A stretch of 64,000 nucleotides of DNA, from NCBI RefSeq assembly GCF_009923995.1, contig NZ_RFSK01000009.1, forward strand, positions 86,361 through 150,360, read 5' to 3'. The notes under the pieces were generated by a model that ran no database searches, was not told the DNA's origin, and saw only the letters and a list, made by a program, of their open reading frames with translations. The translations under genes and the position numbers were made by a program. Shown here in pieces: positions 1-8,605 of this stretch (position 1 is the stretch's first letter; the number at the start of each line of letters is the position of its first letter). This stretch comes from Janthinobacterium sp. (GTDB lineage: Bacteria > Pseudomonadota > Gammaproteobacteria > Burkholderiales > Burkholderiaceae_D).

Positions 1-1224
1 AATCAGCTTGGTGGGGTCGAGCACGTCGAAGGGGAAGGCCTCCGCCTGTTCTTCCGTGAAGACCTGGAAGGCCAGCTCGTATTCGGGATACTCGCCGCAC
101 TCGATGGCTTCCCACAGGTCGCGCCGGTGGAAGTCGGAATCGGCGCCGCTGAGCTTGACGGCTTCATCCCACACGAGGGAATGCGTGCCGGCCATGGGCG
201 ACCAGTGGAACTTGCAGAAGACGGACTGTCCCTTGGCATTCACGAGACGGAAGGTATGCACGCCAAAGCCCTGCATCATGCGGAAACTGCGCGGGATGGC
301 GCGGTCGGACATGACCCACATCAACATGTGCGTGATTTCCGGCGACAGCGAGGCGAAGTCCCAGAAGGTGTCGTGCGCGCTGGCCGCCTGCGGGATGCCG
401 TTGTTCGGCTCGGGCTTGACGGCGTGGATGAGATCCGGGAACTTCATCGCATCCTGGATGAAGAAGACGGGAATATTATTGCCGACCAGGTCCCAGTTGC
501 CTTCGTCCGTATAAAACTTCACGGCAAAGCCGCGCACGTCGCGCGCCGTGTCGGTCGAACCGCGCTCGCCGGCCACCGTGGAAAAGCGCACGAAGACGGG
601 CGTGCGCTTGCCCGCCTTGGCGAACGGCGCGGCGCGCGTCAGCTTGCTTTGCTCCTTGTAGCATTCGAAGTAGCCGTGTGCGGCGGAACCGCGCGCATGC
701 ACGACGCGCTCGGGGATGCGCTCGTGGTCGAAATGCGTGAGTTTTTCACGCAAGATAAAGTCTTCCATCAGGGTGGGACCGCGCAAACCCGCCTTCAGCG
801 AATTCTGGTTGTCGCCCACGGGCACGCCCTGGTTCGTCGTCAGCACGCAGCCGCTGTCGTCGGCGCGGGCGCCATCGAGCGAAGCGTTGCGCGCATTCTC
901 GCCCAGCGCGGGCTGGCCATCGCCCACCTTCGGCGAAGGCGTCGCCTCGCCCGTCGTGCTGGCCGTGGCCAGTGCTTCATCCGACGCCACATGCACGCCC
1001 TCGGCCGGCGCGCGCGCCGCTTCGCCGTACTGGCCGGCGACGTTCGGATTATCGGGCATGGCGGCCGACAGCGCCTGGCCGGCGGCCGCTTTCTTCAGCA
1101 GCGCCTGCGCCGCGGCATGGTTGCTGCCCAGGCTTTGCGGCGGATCGGTCTCGGATGGGCCGGACATGCTGCTCAATACGGAACCCGCACCGTCCGTGGA
1201 CGGCGTTTTCTTGTTGGTAGCCAT
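1..1224 (-). CDS. katE: Large-subunit (clade 2, HPII-type) catalase, 3' end outside window
   Basis: Haem catalase that splits hydrogen peroxide into water and oxygen in the cytoplasm. The first 408 codons are present and the frame is still open at base 1, so the C-terminal part, including the proximal haem Tyr and the flavodoxin-like extension of large catalases, lies outside. The distal His is in RVVHARGS (His176) and the haem-pocket Asn in [11 protein letters not shown]. The long N-terminal leader of about 120 residues before the catalase core is the mark of the large-subunit class. The ATG at 1224 has an AGGAG Shine-Dalgarno. A 24-aa membrane peptide and a DUF883 gene lie just upstream on the same strand, which looks like a general-stress group (inference). 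Confidence 0.93.
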   Translation of the reverse strand, partial: MATNKKTPSTDGAGSVLSSMSGPSETDPPQSLGSNHAAAQALLKKAAAGQALSAAMPDNPNVAGQYGEAARAPAEGVHVASDEALATASTTGEATPSPKVGDGQPALGENARNASLDGARADDSGCVLTTNQGVPVGDNQNSLKAGLRGPTLMEDFILREKLTHFDHERIPERVVHARGSAAHGYFECYKEQSKLTRAAPFAKAGKRTPVFVRFSTVAGERGSTDTARDVRGFAVKFYTDEGNWDLVGNNIPVFFIQDAMKFPDLIHAVKPEPNNGIPQAASAHDTFWDFASLSPEITHMLMWVMSDRAIPRSFRMMQGFGVHTFRLVNAKGQSVFCKFHWSPMAGTHSLVWDEAVKLSGADSDFHRRDLWEAIECGEYPEYELAFQVFTEEQAEAFPFDVLDPTKLI

Positions 1225-1276
1225 TACATCTCCTGTGAGTAGTCTGCCCCGGGAAGTAACGCTACAACTCCCTCAT

Positions 1277-1351
1277 TCAGCGCACGAACAGGGCAATCAA
1301 AATAATGATGGGAATAGGTACACCGATCAACCACAACAAAATGGAGCGCAT
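1277..1351 (-). CDS. 24-aa hydrophobic membrane peptide
   Basis: Short reading frame coding for 24 residues that begin MRSILLWLIGVPIPIIIL and end in FVR. It is one predicted membrane helix interrupted by a GVPIP motif. The ATG at 1351 follows a near-perfect AGGAGG Shine-Dalgarno with a 7-base spacer, the strongest translation signal in this part of the window. I recall similar 20-25 aa peptides from other proteobacteria, usually annotated hypothetical; that is memory, not a search. It sits between catalase and DUF883, both on the same strand. Function unknown; a stress-induced membrane peptide is a guess from context. Confidence 0.65.
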   Translation of the reverse strand: MRSILLWLIGVPIPIIILIALFVR

Positions 1352-1392
1352 TTTCCACCCTCCTACTGCGTGCTACACCTACCTCGTACGCG

Positions 1393-1439
1393 TGGGCGCT
1401 GCTCCGGCCCGCCGTGATGGCAGACCGGACCAGCGCCCA
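1393..1439. repeat. Long GC-rich hairpin
   Basis: Inverted repeat with 15-base arms, 1393-1407 and 1425-1439, differing at one position, around a 17-base loop. No T-run follows on either strand, so it is not a standard intrinsic terminator. It lies between the DUF883 gene and the 24-aa peptide gene. It could stabilise an mRNA 3' end, attenuate readthrough, or bind a protein. Confidence 0.7.
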
Positions 1440-1471
1440 CGACAAAGACCTTGCGGAGCCGCGTAAGAGAC

Positions 1472-1825
1472 TTACTTGCGCGAACCCAGCAGCTTCGACA
1501 AGCCATAACCGGCCGCTGCCGCAATCAGCAGCGATACGGCCGGGCGCTCGCGCACATAATCGCGGCCCGTTTCACCGGCACGCTGGCAGGCGGCACCCAG
1601 CTGCTTGCCGCGCGCCACCAGGCGTTCGGATGCCTTGGACACGGTGTCGCTGACCTGGTCGATGCGTTCACCCACCTGGTCCACGCCGTCGTGGGCGCGT
1701 GTGGCGACCTTGTCGACGAGCGGCTGGGCCTGGTCAGCCACCTTGTCGATGGTGCGGTGCAAATCCTGACGGGTATCCTGGGCCGTGCCGTTCAAGTCGG
1801 AGCTGGCTTTTTCAATCGCGTTCAT
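1472..1825 (-). CDS. DUF883 (ElaB/YqjD-like) membrane-anchored protein
   Basis: A 117-residue protein of the DUF883 family. The first 90 residues are charged and predicted helical, with heptad-like spacing. The C-terminus carries the family signature: RERPAVSLLIAAAAGYGLSK, a short Gly/Ala-rich membrane helix, then a basic tail LLGSRK. In Escherichia coli, ElaB and YqjD are inner-membrane proteins of this type, made in stationary phase under RpoS, and YqjD binds ribosomes through its soluble part. Whether this copy binds ribosomes cannot be told from sequence. It lies upstream of the 24-aa peptide and the catalase on the same strand, which fits a stationary-phase or oxidative-stress group. Confidence 0.88.
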   Translation of the reverse strand: MNAIEKASSDLNGTAQDTRQDLHRTIDKVADQAQPLVDKVATRAHDGVDQVGERIDQVSDTVSKASERLVARGKQLGAACQRAGETGRDYVRERPAVSLLIAAAAGYGLSKLLGSRK

Positions 1826-2134
1826 GATGGTTTCCTTTAATGGTGAATAAATCCAACCATGCTCGATGCCGTGACCGAATCATGATTCTCCTCGCTTCCG
1901 GGACAGAAGAAGCGGCTAAACGCTGCCGGGCTGAGCCATATCAAACATGGGATCAGCAGCAAGCTGTTGGCACCACCTTAACCGCGCCCGCCGTGCGCCA
2001 CCGTGCGCTGCCACACCTTGAAGGCCAGACTTAAATTCCTGTTGGAAATAACGATTCCCGCCAGCGGGGCTGGGTCGGGCGGGCAGCAGCGGAAGCGCCG
2101 CCAGCGCAAGCGGGCCATGACAAAGCGACAGACG
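1826..2134. other. Intergenic region without recognised gene
   Basis: About 300 bases between the DUF883 start and the tRNA-Thr terminator. Open frames here lack a Shine-Dalgarno and any recognisable protein. It should contain the DUF883 promoter, but I found no convincing -35/-10 pair. Confidence 0.5.
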
Positions 2135-2167
2135 AAAAAAAACCACCGTTTGAGCGGTGGTTTTTTT
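2135..2167 (-). terminator. Intrinsic terminator of tRNA-Thr
   Basis: Stem CCACCG/CGGTGG with a 6-base loop, flanked by an A-run on the left and a T-run on the right, so it can work on both strands. On the minus strand it lies just downstream of the tRNA-Thr 3' end. Confidence 0.85.
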
Positions 2168-2181
2168 CTACTGCGAATACT

Positions 2182-2257
2182 TGGTGCCGTTGGCCGGAAT
2201 CGAACTGGCGACCTTCACATTACGAATGTGCTGCTCTACCAACTGAGCTACAACGGC
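2182..2257 (-). tRNA. tRNA-Thr (anticodon CGT)
   Basis: A 76-base tRNA gene with CCA encoded. The acceptor arm pairs GCCGTTG with CAACGGC. The D-arm reads GCTCAGTTGGTAGAGC, the anticodon loop TTCGTAA, and the T-loop TTCGATT. The anticodon arm resembles Escherichia coli tRNA-Thr(CGU), including the unpaired 27-43 position. The T-stem has one A-C mismatch. It is a lone tRNA between fbp and a terminator. Confidence 0.96.
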
Positions 2258-2267
2258 GAAGACCCAC

Positions 2268-2273
2268 ATTCTA
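2268..2273 (-). promoter_or_regulatory. Candidate -10 box for tRNA-Thr
   Basis: On the minus strand this reads TAGAAT. It lies about 10 bases upstream of the mature tRNA 5' end, which would give the short leader common for tRNA genes. A TTGACA occurs further upstream (2298-2303) but 24 bases away, too far to pair normally. Confidence 0.35.
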
Positions 2274-2373
2274 CAAACAATGCACAAAATTTGCTAGTGT
2301 CAATGCGATCTTTTTTTCATTTTTTTTAGCGGCCCGGCTGCAGACCGCCAAAAATCGTGGAAAAGTGCGGGGT

Positions 2374-3375
2374 TTACTCCGCGTGGTAAGCCGTCACGCG
2401 AGCCACTTCGTCCTTCGAGCCGAGGAAGACGGGCACGCGCTGGTGCAGCTTGTGCGGAGCGATGTCCATGATGCGCTGCTGGCCGTCGGTGGCGGCGCCG
2501 CCGGCTTGCTCCACGATGAAGGCCATCGGGTTCGCTTCGTACATCAGGCGCAGCTTGCCCGGCATGGAGGTGTCGCGCAGGTCGGCCGGGTACATGAAGA
2601 TGCCGCCGCGGTTCAGGATGCGGTGCACGTCGGCCACCATCGAGGCGATCCAGCGCATGTTGAAATTGGTGCCGCGCGGGCCCGTGTCGCCGGCCAGCAG
2701 TTCATCGACATAGCGCTTCACGGGCGGATGCCAGTGACGCGCGTTCGACATGTTGATGGCAAATTCCTTGGTGGTGGCAGGAATCTGCATATTGCTTTGC
2801 GTAAGCACCCACGAACCCATCTCGCGGTCCAGGGTAAAGCAGTTCACGCCATTGCCGAAGGTCAGTACCAGCATGGTTTGCGGGCCGTACACGGCGTAGC
2901 CGGCCGCCACTTGCTTGCTGCCGGCCTGCATGAAGTCCTGCTCCGTCGGTTCGGCCATGCCTTCCGGCGCCTTCAGCACCGAGAAAATGGTACCGATCGA
3001 GACGTTGACGTCGATGTTCGACGAGCCATCCAGTGGGTCGAACAGCAGCATGTATTCGCCCTTCGGATAGCGGTTCGGGATCGGATGGATCGATTCCATC
3101 TCTTCCGACGCCATGGCCGCCAGGTGGCCGCCCCATTCATTTGCCTCGAGCAGGATCTCGTTGGAGATGATGTCGAGCTTTTTCTGGACCTCGCCCTGCA
3201 CGTTTTCCGTGTCGGCCGTGCCCAGCACCTCGCCCAGCGCGCCCTTGCTGACGGCGTGGCTGATGGTCTTGCAGGCGCGCGCGACTACTTCGATCAGCAG
3301 GCGCAGTTCGGCCGGAATGCTGTTGTTCGAGCGCTGCTCTTCAACCAGGTATTGCGTAAGACTGATGCGTTTCAT
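2374..3375 (-). CDS. fbp: Fructose-1,6-bisphosphatase class 1
   Basis: Hydrolyses fructose-1,6-bisphosphate to fructose-6-phosphate and phosphate, the committing step of gluconeogenesis; cytoplasmic. The protein has 333 residues, the usual length for the class. The metal and phosphate motif DPLDGSSN is at residues 113-120, preceded by the metal-binding EE at 91-92. I chose the ATG at 3375 (protein begins [10 protein letters not shown]) because it has an AAGGGAA Shine-Dalgarno; the frame stays open 17 codons further upstream without one. It follows pepN on the same strand with an 88-base gap holding a palindromic repeat. Confidence 0.96.
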   Translation of the reverse strand: MKRISLTQYLVEEQRSNNSIPAELRLLIEVVARACKTISHAVSKGALGEVLGTADTENVQGEVQKKLDIISNEILLEANEWGGHLAAMASEEMESIHPIPNRYPKGEYMLLFDPLDGSSNIDVNVSIGTIFSVLKAPEGMAEPTEQDFMQAGSKQVAAGYAVYGPQTMLVLTFGNGVNCFTLDREMGSWVLTQSNMQIPATTKEFAINMSNARHWHPPVKRYVDELLAGDTGPRGTNFNMRWIASMVADVHRILNRGGIFMYPADLRDTSMPGKLRLMYEANPMAFIVEQAGGAATDGQQRIMDIAPHKLHQRVPVFLGSKDEVARVTAYHAE

Positions 3376-3432
3376 GAATTCCCTTTTGTTTTGGTGATTA
3401 TTTTTTCTGGCCCAACCCGACAGCAAAAAGCT

Positions 3433-3444
3433 GGGGTCGGACCC
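3433..3444. repeat. Dispersed 12-mer palindrome element, copy 1
   Basis: GGGGTCGGACCC occurs here downstream of pepN and again, exactly, at 9582-9593 downstream of phoD. Here it forms part of a hairpin in which CAGC (3421-3424) pairs with GCTG across an A5 loop, with partly paired flanks. It looks like a genome-wide intergenic repeat, but only two copies can be seen. Confidence 0.55.
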
Positions 3445-3463
3445 GGCGGGGCTGCCCCCGGAA

Positions 3464-6118
3464 TTAGTTGGCCAGCGCCTTGCTGACCACTTCCATCACG
3501 TCGTTCGACAGGCTGGCCTGGCCGGCGACCTGTTCCAGCGCGCCGCGCATGTGGCCTTGCAGCGCGGGCACGTAACGGCGCCAGCGGTCCATGGAACGGG
3601 CCAGGCGCGCCGCCACTTGCGGATTCAGGGCGTCGAGGGCGATGACTTGCTCGGCCCAGAAGGCGTAGCCGCTGCCATCCGCCGCGTGGAACTGCGACGG
3701 ATTGCCATTCGTGAAGTTGAAAATCAGGCTGCGCGCGCGGTTCGGATTTTTCAGGGTGAAGGCCGGATGCGTCATCAGCTGGCGCACGGCTTGCACGTCC
3801 GTCGATGGCGCCGCGGCCTGCATGGCGAACCACTTGTCGACCACCAGCGCCTCGTTCTCGAAGTCGGCATAGAAGCTGGCCAGCGCCGCCTGCGCGTGTG
3901 TCGTGGAACCGGAATGGATCAGGGCGCCCAGCGCGGCCGCGCGGTCCGTCATGTTGCCTGCGCTGTCGAACTGCTGCTGCGCCAGGGCCAGCTCCTGCTC
4001 GCCCGGGGCGATCAGCAAGTAGGACAGGGCCAGGTTTTTCAGCGCCCTCTTGCCGGCCGACAGCGCATCCGGGCTGTATTCGCCCGGCGTCTGGTTGGCG
4101 TGGTATTGCGCCAGCAATTCAGGCTTCAGGGCGGCGGCGATGGTGCGGCGCATGAACTGGCGCGCCGCGTGGATCGCCTGCGGATCGACTTGCGCCATGC
4201 GCTCGGCGATGATGGTTTCCGACGGCAGGATCAAGGCTAGCTCGCGGAAGGCGGCGTCCAGCGTATCGTCCACCAGCAAGGCGCGCTGCGCTTCGATGAA
4301 GGTGTCGTCCAGCGCCAGGGTTGCGCCGGCGGCGACCGCGCCCGTCAGTTTCAGCAAGCGCTCCATGGCCAGGCGCTGGCCCGCTTCCCAGCGGTTCACG
4401 GGGTCGCTGTCATGGCGGAACAGGTGCAGCAACTGGTCGTCGCTGTAGTCGTATTCCAGCACCACGGGCGCGGAGAAATCGCGCAGCAGCGACGGCACGG
4501 GCGCTTCCGCCACATTCGTGAAGCGGAAGGTCTGCGTCGCCTCGGTCAGTTCCAGCACGACGCTGGTGGCGCCGTTCGTCGCCACGCCATCGACGTGCAG
4601 CGGCAGGTCGCGGCCATCCGCGCCCAGCAAGCCGACGGTGACGGGAATGTGGAAGGGCAGCTTTTCCGGCTGGCCCGGCGTGGCGGGACAGCTTTGCGCC
4701 AGGGTCAGCTCGAACGTCCGGCTGACCGCGTCGTAGCGCGTGGACGCCGTGACGACGGGCGTGCCGGCCTGGCTGTACCAGCGCTCGAACTGCGTGAAGT
4801 CGCGGCCATTCGCATCGGCCATGGCGGCGCGGAAGTCGTCGCACTGCACCGCCTGGCCATCGTGGCGCTCGAAGTACAGGTCCATGCCCTTGCGGAAGCC
4901 GTCGCGGCCCACGAGGGTCTGGTACATGCGCACCACTTCGGCGCCCTTTTCGTAGATCGTGACGGTATAAAAGTTATTGATCTCGACGAAGGAGTCAGGG
5001 CGCACGGGATGCGCCATCGGTCCTGCGTCCTCGGGGAACTGCGCCTGGCGCAAGGTGCGCACCTGGTCGATGCGCGTGACGGCGCGGCCCGTGTCCGTGC
5101 CGATCATGTCGGCCGAGAATTCCTGGTCGCGGAACACCGTCAGGCCTTCCTTCAAGGACAGCTGGAACCAGTCGCGGCACGTCACGCGGTTGCCCGTCCA
5201 GTTGTGGAAGTACTCGTGGCCCACCACCGCTTCGATGCCGGCGTAATCGACATCGGTCGCCACGCGCGGATTGGCCAGCACGTACTTGGTGTTGAAGATG
5301 TTCAGGCCCTTGTTTTCCATCGCGCCCATGTTGAAGTCGCCCACGGCGACGATCATGAAGCGGTCCAGGTCCAGCTCCAGGCCGAAGCGCTCCTCGTCCC
5401 AGCGGATCGAGTTTTTCAGCGACTGCATGGCGTAGTCGGTCTTATCGAGGTTGCCGTCTTCCACCCACACCTGCAGCAGCACTTCGCGGCCCGATTTCAG
5501 GGTATAGCGCTCTTCCTGGCACACGAGGCGCGCCGCCACCAGGGCGAACAGGTAGGATGGCTTCTTGAACGGGTCTTCCCACTTGGCGTAATGGCGGCCG
5601 TCGCCCAGGTCGCCCTCTTCGATCAGATTGCCGTTCGACAGCAGCACGGGATACTTGTCCTTGTCGGCGCGCAGCATGACCGTGTACTTGGCCATCACGT
5701 CCGGGCGGTCCGGGAAGAAGGTGATGCGGCGGAAGCCCTCCGCCTCGCACTGCGTGAAGAAGTTATGGTTCGACACGTACAGGCCGGACAACGAGGTATT
5801 GTCCTGCGGCGCCAGCACGGTTTCGATATCGAGCGTCACATCGTCCGGGGCCTTGGGAATCGTCAGCATGCTGGCCGTCAGCTTGTATTGCGACGGTTTC
5901 AGCACCTTGCCATTCAGGCGCACCATCACCAGTTCGATATGTTCGCCATGCAATTCGATGCTGCGGCTGGCGCTGGCCGGGTTGTGGCGCAGGCGGATCC
6001 GGCTCGCCACCACTGTGCGGGCGGGATCGAGATCGAAACCAAGTTCGACGCTGTCAACCAGGAAACTGGGCGGCGTGTAATCTTTGCGGTAAATCGTCTG
6101 AGGGCTGTCTGTGCGCAT
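3464..6118 (-). CDS. pepN: Aminopeptidase N (M1 zinc metallopeptidase)
   Basis: Removes N-terminal residues from peptides; the main cytoplasmic aminopeptidase of proteobacteria. It has 884 residues, close to the roughly 870 of Escherichia coli PepN. The substrate-binding GAMEN motif is at 265-269. The zinc site HEYFH is at 301-305, with the third ligand Glu at 324 in SLKEGL. The DUF3458 immunoglobulin-like and C-terminal helical regions fill the second half. The ATG at 6118 has only a poor upstream Shine-Dalgarno, but the N-terminus matches the family ([10 protein letters not shown]). Transcribed away from the DUF4136 lipoprotein gene. Confidence 0.96.
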   Translation of the reverse strand: MRTDSPQTIYRKDYTPPSFLVDSVELGFDLDPARTVVASRIRLRHNPASASRSIELHGEHIELVMVRLNGKVLKPSQYKLTASMLTIPKAPDDVTLDIETVLAPQDNTSLSGLYVSNHNFFTQCEAEGFRRITFFPDRPDVMAKYTVMLRADKDKYPVLLSNGNLIEEGDLGDGRHYAKWEDPFKKPSYLFALVAARLVCQEERYTLKSGREVLLQVWVEDGNLDKTDYAMQSLKNSIRWDEERFGLELDLDRFMIVAVGDFNMGAMENKGLNIFNTKYVLANPRVATDVDYAGIEAVVGHEYFHNWTGNRVTCRDWFQLSLKEGLTVFRDQEFSADMIGTDTGRAVTRIDQVRTLRQAQFPEDAGPMAHPVRPDSFVEINNFYTVTIYEKGAEVVRMYQTLVGRDGFRKGMDLYFERHDGQAVQCDDFRAAMADANGRDFTQFERWYSQAGTPVVTASTRYDAVSRTFELTLAQSCPATPGQPEKLPFHIPVTVGLLGADGRDLPLHVDGVATNGATSVVLELTEATQTFRFTNVAEAPVPSLLRDFSAPVVLEYDYSDDQLLHLFRHDSDPVNRWEAGQRLAMERLLKLTGAVAAGATLALDDTFIEAQRALLVDDTLDAAFRELALILPSETIIAERMAQVDPQAIHAARQFMRRTIAAALKPELLAQYHANQTPGEYSPDALSAGKRALKNLALSYLLIAPGEQELALAQQQFDSAGNMTDRAAALGALIHSGSTTHAQAALASFYADFENEALVVDKWFAMQAAAPSTDVQAVRQLMTHPAFTLKNPNRARSLIFNFTNGNPSQFHAADGSGYAFWAEQVIALDALNPQVAARLARSMDRWRRYVPALQGHMRGALEQVAGQASLSNDVMEVVSKALAN

Positions 6119-6290
6119 AGGGATTTGGGTGGGAGCGGAGGCAAAAGCCTATTTTACCAACACCGGCCCCTGATAGTCGCGATTCCCGCGCCAATTGCCG
6201 CGATTCGGATCAGGAATGTTGGATTCCCTTACACGCCGACATGCTAGGTAACATTCTGTAATAATGAATGGAAACAAATAGAACTATTCT

Positions 6291-6296
6291 TATAAT
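6291..6296 (+). promoter_or_regulatory. Candidate -10 box for the DUF4136 lipoprotein gene
   Basis: A perfect TATAAT in an AT-rich stretch about 60 bases before the start codon. No good -35 hexamer lies at the usual spacing. Confidence 0.4.
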
Positions 6297-6356
6297 ACTA
6301 AGCGATGAATTGCGTCTACCAACAATGAATTGCAGCTAATCTAAGGAGATCATGCA

Positions 6357-6986
6357 ATGAAACGATATCTCACCATTATGATGGCCGCATTGACCGTGTT
6401 GCTGACCGGATGCGCCACCACCATACGCAGCGATGTGACGGCATTCCATGAATGGCCCGCGCAATTGCAGGACAAATCGTATGTTTTTGAAGCCCCGGCA
6501 CCTGAAAACGACACGCTGGAGTATCGCAACTATCAAAACCTGGTGCGCGCGGAACTGGCCAAGCATGGTTTTGGCGAAGCTTCCGGCCCCGCGGCAGCCA
6601 ATTTGCGCGTGGCGATGAATTTTTCCACGGTCGATTATCCTGAGCGCGTGCTGCAGGCAACCGACCCGTTCTGGTATGGCCCCGGCTACTGGCCCGGCCG
6701 TTATGGCTACCGCTACGGCGCATGGCCAGGCTATGGCCGCTTTGGCTATAACCCCTACTGGTACGGCCCCATGGAAATGGAAGAAAGCGTGCGCCATAAA
6801 TACGAGCGCGAACTGCGCGTGACGATCAATGACCGCACCGGCAAGAAACTGTACGACGTGACCGTGCAATCGACCAGCAACAAGCGCGCCACGTCGCAAG
6901 TGATGCCCGCCATGGTCGCCAGCGCCTTTGCCGACTTCCCCGGCCAGAGCGGCGTCCCTCGCAAGGTGGAAGTCAAAGTGCAGTAA
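6357..6986 (+). CDS. DUF4136 domain lipoprotein
   Basis: A 209-residue protein with a lipoprotein signal peptide. Residues 1-18 are a hydrophobic leader ending in the lipobox LLTGC, so Cys19 should be acylated and the protein anchored in the envelope. The rest resembles the DUF4136 family, with a Tyr/Trp/Gly-rich central stretch (YWPGRYGYRYGAWPGYG and neighbours, about residues 100-138) and a C-terminal part ending VEVKVQ. Function of the family is unknown. The ATG at 6357 follows AAGGAG; an ATG five bases upstream is out of frame and stops at once. It has its own terminator, so it is probably monocistronic. Confidence 0.85.
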   Translation: MKRYLTIMMAALTVLLTGCATTIRSDVTAFHEWPAQLQDKSYVFEAPAPENDTLEYRNYQNLVRAELAKHGFGEASGPAAANLRVAMNFSTVDYPERVLQATDPFWYGPGYWPGRYGYRYGAWPGYGRFGYNPYWYGPMEMEESVRHKYERELRVTINDRTGKKLYDVTVQSTSNKRATSQVMPAMVASAFADFPGQSGVPRKVEVKVQ

Positions 6987-7004
6987 ATCGAATGAGCCCG
7001 CATA

Positions 7005-7044
7005 AAAACCGGCTTGTGCAGCAATGCGCAAGCCGGTTTTTTTT
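7005..7044. terminator. Terminator between convergent genes
   Basis: Stem CCGGCTTG (7009-7016) pairs with CAAGCCGG (7029-7036), with AAAA on the left and T8 on the right. It ends the DUF4136 gene on the plus strand. The A-run gives a weaker terminator for the minus-strand microprotein operon. Confidence 0.85.
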
Positions 7045-7047
7045 CAT

Positions 7048-7167
7048 TCAAGAATAATACGCCTCGGCGGCAAACGTCAGCACGCCGATCAGCGCCACGG
7101 CCAGCAGCAGCACGATCAGCAGGCGGCCGAACTTCGGCGCGTCGTCCTTGTCGCCTTCGCCGCTCAT
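7048..7167 (-). CDS. 39-aa single-pass membrane microprotein
   Basis: Short frame coding 39 residues. The first 15 are polar and charged (MSGEGDKDDAPKFGR), followed by one membrane helix (about residues 16-34, LLIVLLLAVALIGVLTF) and a short AEAYYS end. Its ATG overlaps the TGA of the quinone oxidoreductase gene (shared ATGA), so translation is probably coupled. It ends just before the convergent terminator. The layout, positional coupling and a clean membrane helix argue that it is real. No family recognised. Confidence 0.6.
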   Translation of the reverse strand: MSGEGDKDDAPKFGRLLIVLLLAVALIGVLTFAAEAYYS

Positions 7168-8153
7168 GGCACGATGATGGTCGAACCGGTGGTCTTGCGT
7201 CCTTCCAGGTCAGCATGGGCCTGGGCGACGTTGGCCAGGCTGTAGCGCTGGTTGATCTCGATTTTGACTTCGCCGCTGCTGACGACGCCGAACAGCGAAG
7301 TGGCCATCTCTTCCAGGTTGGCGCGGTTCGAGGCATAGCTGAACAGGGCCGGACGCGTGAGGAACAGCGATCCGCGCGACGCCAGCTCGGACAGGGTGAA
7401 GGCCGGCACGGGGCCGGAAGCGTTGCCGAAGCTGACCATCATGCCCAGCGGCGCCAGGCAGTCGAGCGAACCGATGAAGGTGTCCTTGCCGATGGAATCG
7501 TAGACGACGGAGACGCCCTTGCCGCCCGTGATCTCGCGCACGCGCTCGACGAAGTTTTCCGTGTTGTAGTTGATGACATGGGCCGCGCCGTGCGCCTTGG
7601 CCAGCGCCACCTTTTCATCGGAACCGGCCGTGCCGATCAGGTTCACGCCCAGCACTTTCGCCCACTGGCAGGCGATCAGGCCCACGCCGCCCGCGGCCGC
7701 GTGGAACAGCACCGTATCGCCCGCCTTCAGGGCCACCGTGCGGTGGAACAGGTATTGCACCGTCAAGCCTTGCAGCATCATGGCGGCCGCCGTATCGAAA
7801 CCGATGCGCTCGGGCAGCACCAGCAGCAGGGCCGCCGGCAGGTTGCGCTGCTGCGCGTACGCGCCGTTGATGCGCGCCGCATACGCCACGCGGTCGCCCA
7901 CCTTCACTTCCGTGACGCCCTCGCCCACCGCCTCGACGATGCCCGCGCCCTCCACGCCCAGGCCATTGGGCAGCGGCTGCGGGTACAGGCCCGTGCGGAA
8001 ATACACGTCGATGAAATTGAGGCCGATGGCCTCGTGTTTCACGCGCGCTTCGCCGGGGCCCGGCGGCGGCAGTTCCACATCCACATATTCCATCACTTCC
8101 GGGCCGCCCGTGCGCTGTACGCGGATGGCTTTGGTGGTAATCGTTGCGCTCAC
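7164..8153 (-). CDS. NADPH:quinone oxidoreductase (zeta-crystallin type)
   Basis: Zinc-free medium-chain dehydrogenase/reductase of 329 residues that reduces quinones with NADPH, similar to QorA. The GroES-like catalytic domain includes the substrate-region motif GLNFIDVYFRTGLYP. The nucleotide-binding fold has the glycine-rich AAAGGVG near residue 150. The structural and catalytic zinc Cys residues of alcohol dehydrogenases are absent, as expected. The 39-aa membrane microprotein overlaps its stop codon, and methylglyoxal synthase lies 33 bases upstream on the same strand, so the three may form one operon. Confidence 0.9.
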   Translation of the reverse strand: MSATITTKAIRVQRTGGPEVMEYVDVELPPPGPGEARVKHEAIGLNFIDVYFRTGLYPQPLPNGLGVEGAGIVEAVGEGVTEVKVGDRVAYAARINGAYAQQRNLPAALLLVLPERIGFDTAAAMMLQGLTVQYLFHRTVALKAGDTVLFHAAAGGVGLIACQWAKVLGVNLIGTAGSDEKVALAKAHGAAHVINYNTENFVERVREITGGKGVSVVYDSIGKDTFIGSLDCLAPLGMMVSFGNASGPVPAFTLSELASRGSLFLTRPALFSYASNRANLEEMATSLFGVVSSGEVKIEINQRYSLANVAQAHADLEGRKTTGSTIIVP

Positions 8154-8186
8154 AATATGCTCCTTGAAGAAGAATCGGGAAAAACG

Positions 8187-8576
8187 TCAGGCGGCGGACT
8201 GGGCGCGCGCCTGCAGTTGCGACAGCACCAGGTGCGCCGACGACAGATTCGTCGCGCACGCCACGTTGTGCACGTCGCAGGCGCGCACCAGGGCGTTGAT
8301 GTCCGGCTCGTGCGGCTGCGGCGTCATCGGGTCGCGCAGGAAGATCACGCAATCGATCAAGCCTTCCACCAGCAGGGAGCCGATCTGCAAGTCGCCGCCG
8401 AACGGGCCGGAATGCTTGCGCTCGACCGCCAGGCCCAGCTCGTTGATCAGGCGCCCGCCCGTGGTGCCCGTAGCCGACAGTTCGCAGCCCTTGAGAAAGT
8501 CCAGGTATTCGCCCGCCAGGGTAATCATGTCATCTTTTTTCTTGTCGTGGGCAATGAGGGCGATGCGTGTTTTCAT
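8187..8576 (-). CDS. mgsA: Methylglyoxal synthase
   Basis: Converts dihydroxyacetone phosphate to methylglyoxal and phosphate, a bypass that relieves sugar-phosphate stress. It has 129 residues, slightly shorter than Escherichia coli MgsA (about 150). Family motifs are all present: [10 protein letters not shown] near the N-terminus, the phosphate-binding GTTGG, the catalytic-region [11 protein letters not shown], and [14 protein letters not shown]. It lies 29 bases after the EamA transporter gene and upstream of the quinone oxidoreductase on the same strand. No clear Shine-Dalgarno precedes the ATG. Confidence 0.94.
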   Translation of the reverse strand: MKTRIALIAHDKKKDDMITLAGEYLDFLKGCELSATGTTGGRLINELGLAVERKHSGPFGGDLQIGSLLVEGLIDCVIFLRDPMTPQPHEPDINALVRACDVHNVACATNLSSAHLVLSQLQARAQSAA

Positions 8577-8605
8577 GGTGGGAACTTTTCAGTGGGTGGG
8601 TGGAA

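Noticed and set aside
4412..6247. A 611-codon plus-strand open frame
   Set aside because: Antisense to pepN, whose catalytic motifs are intact.
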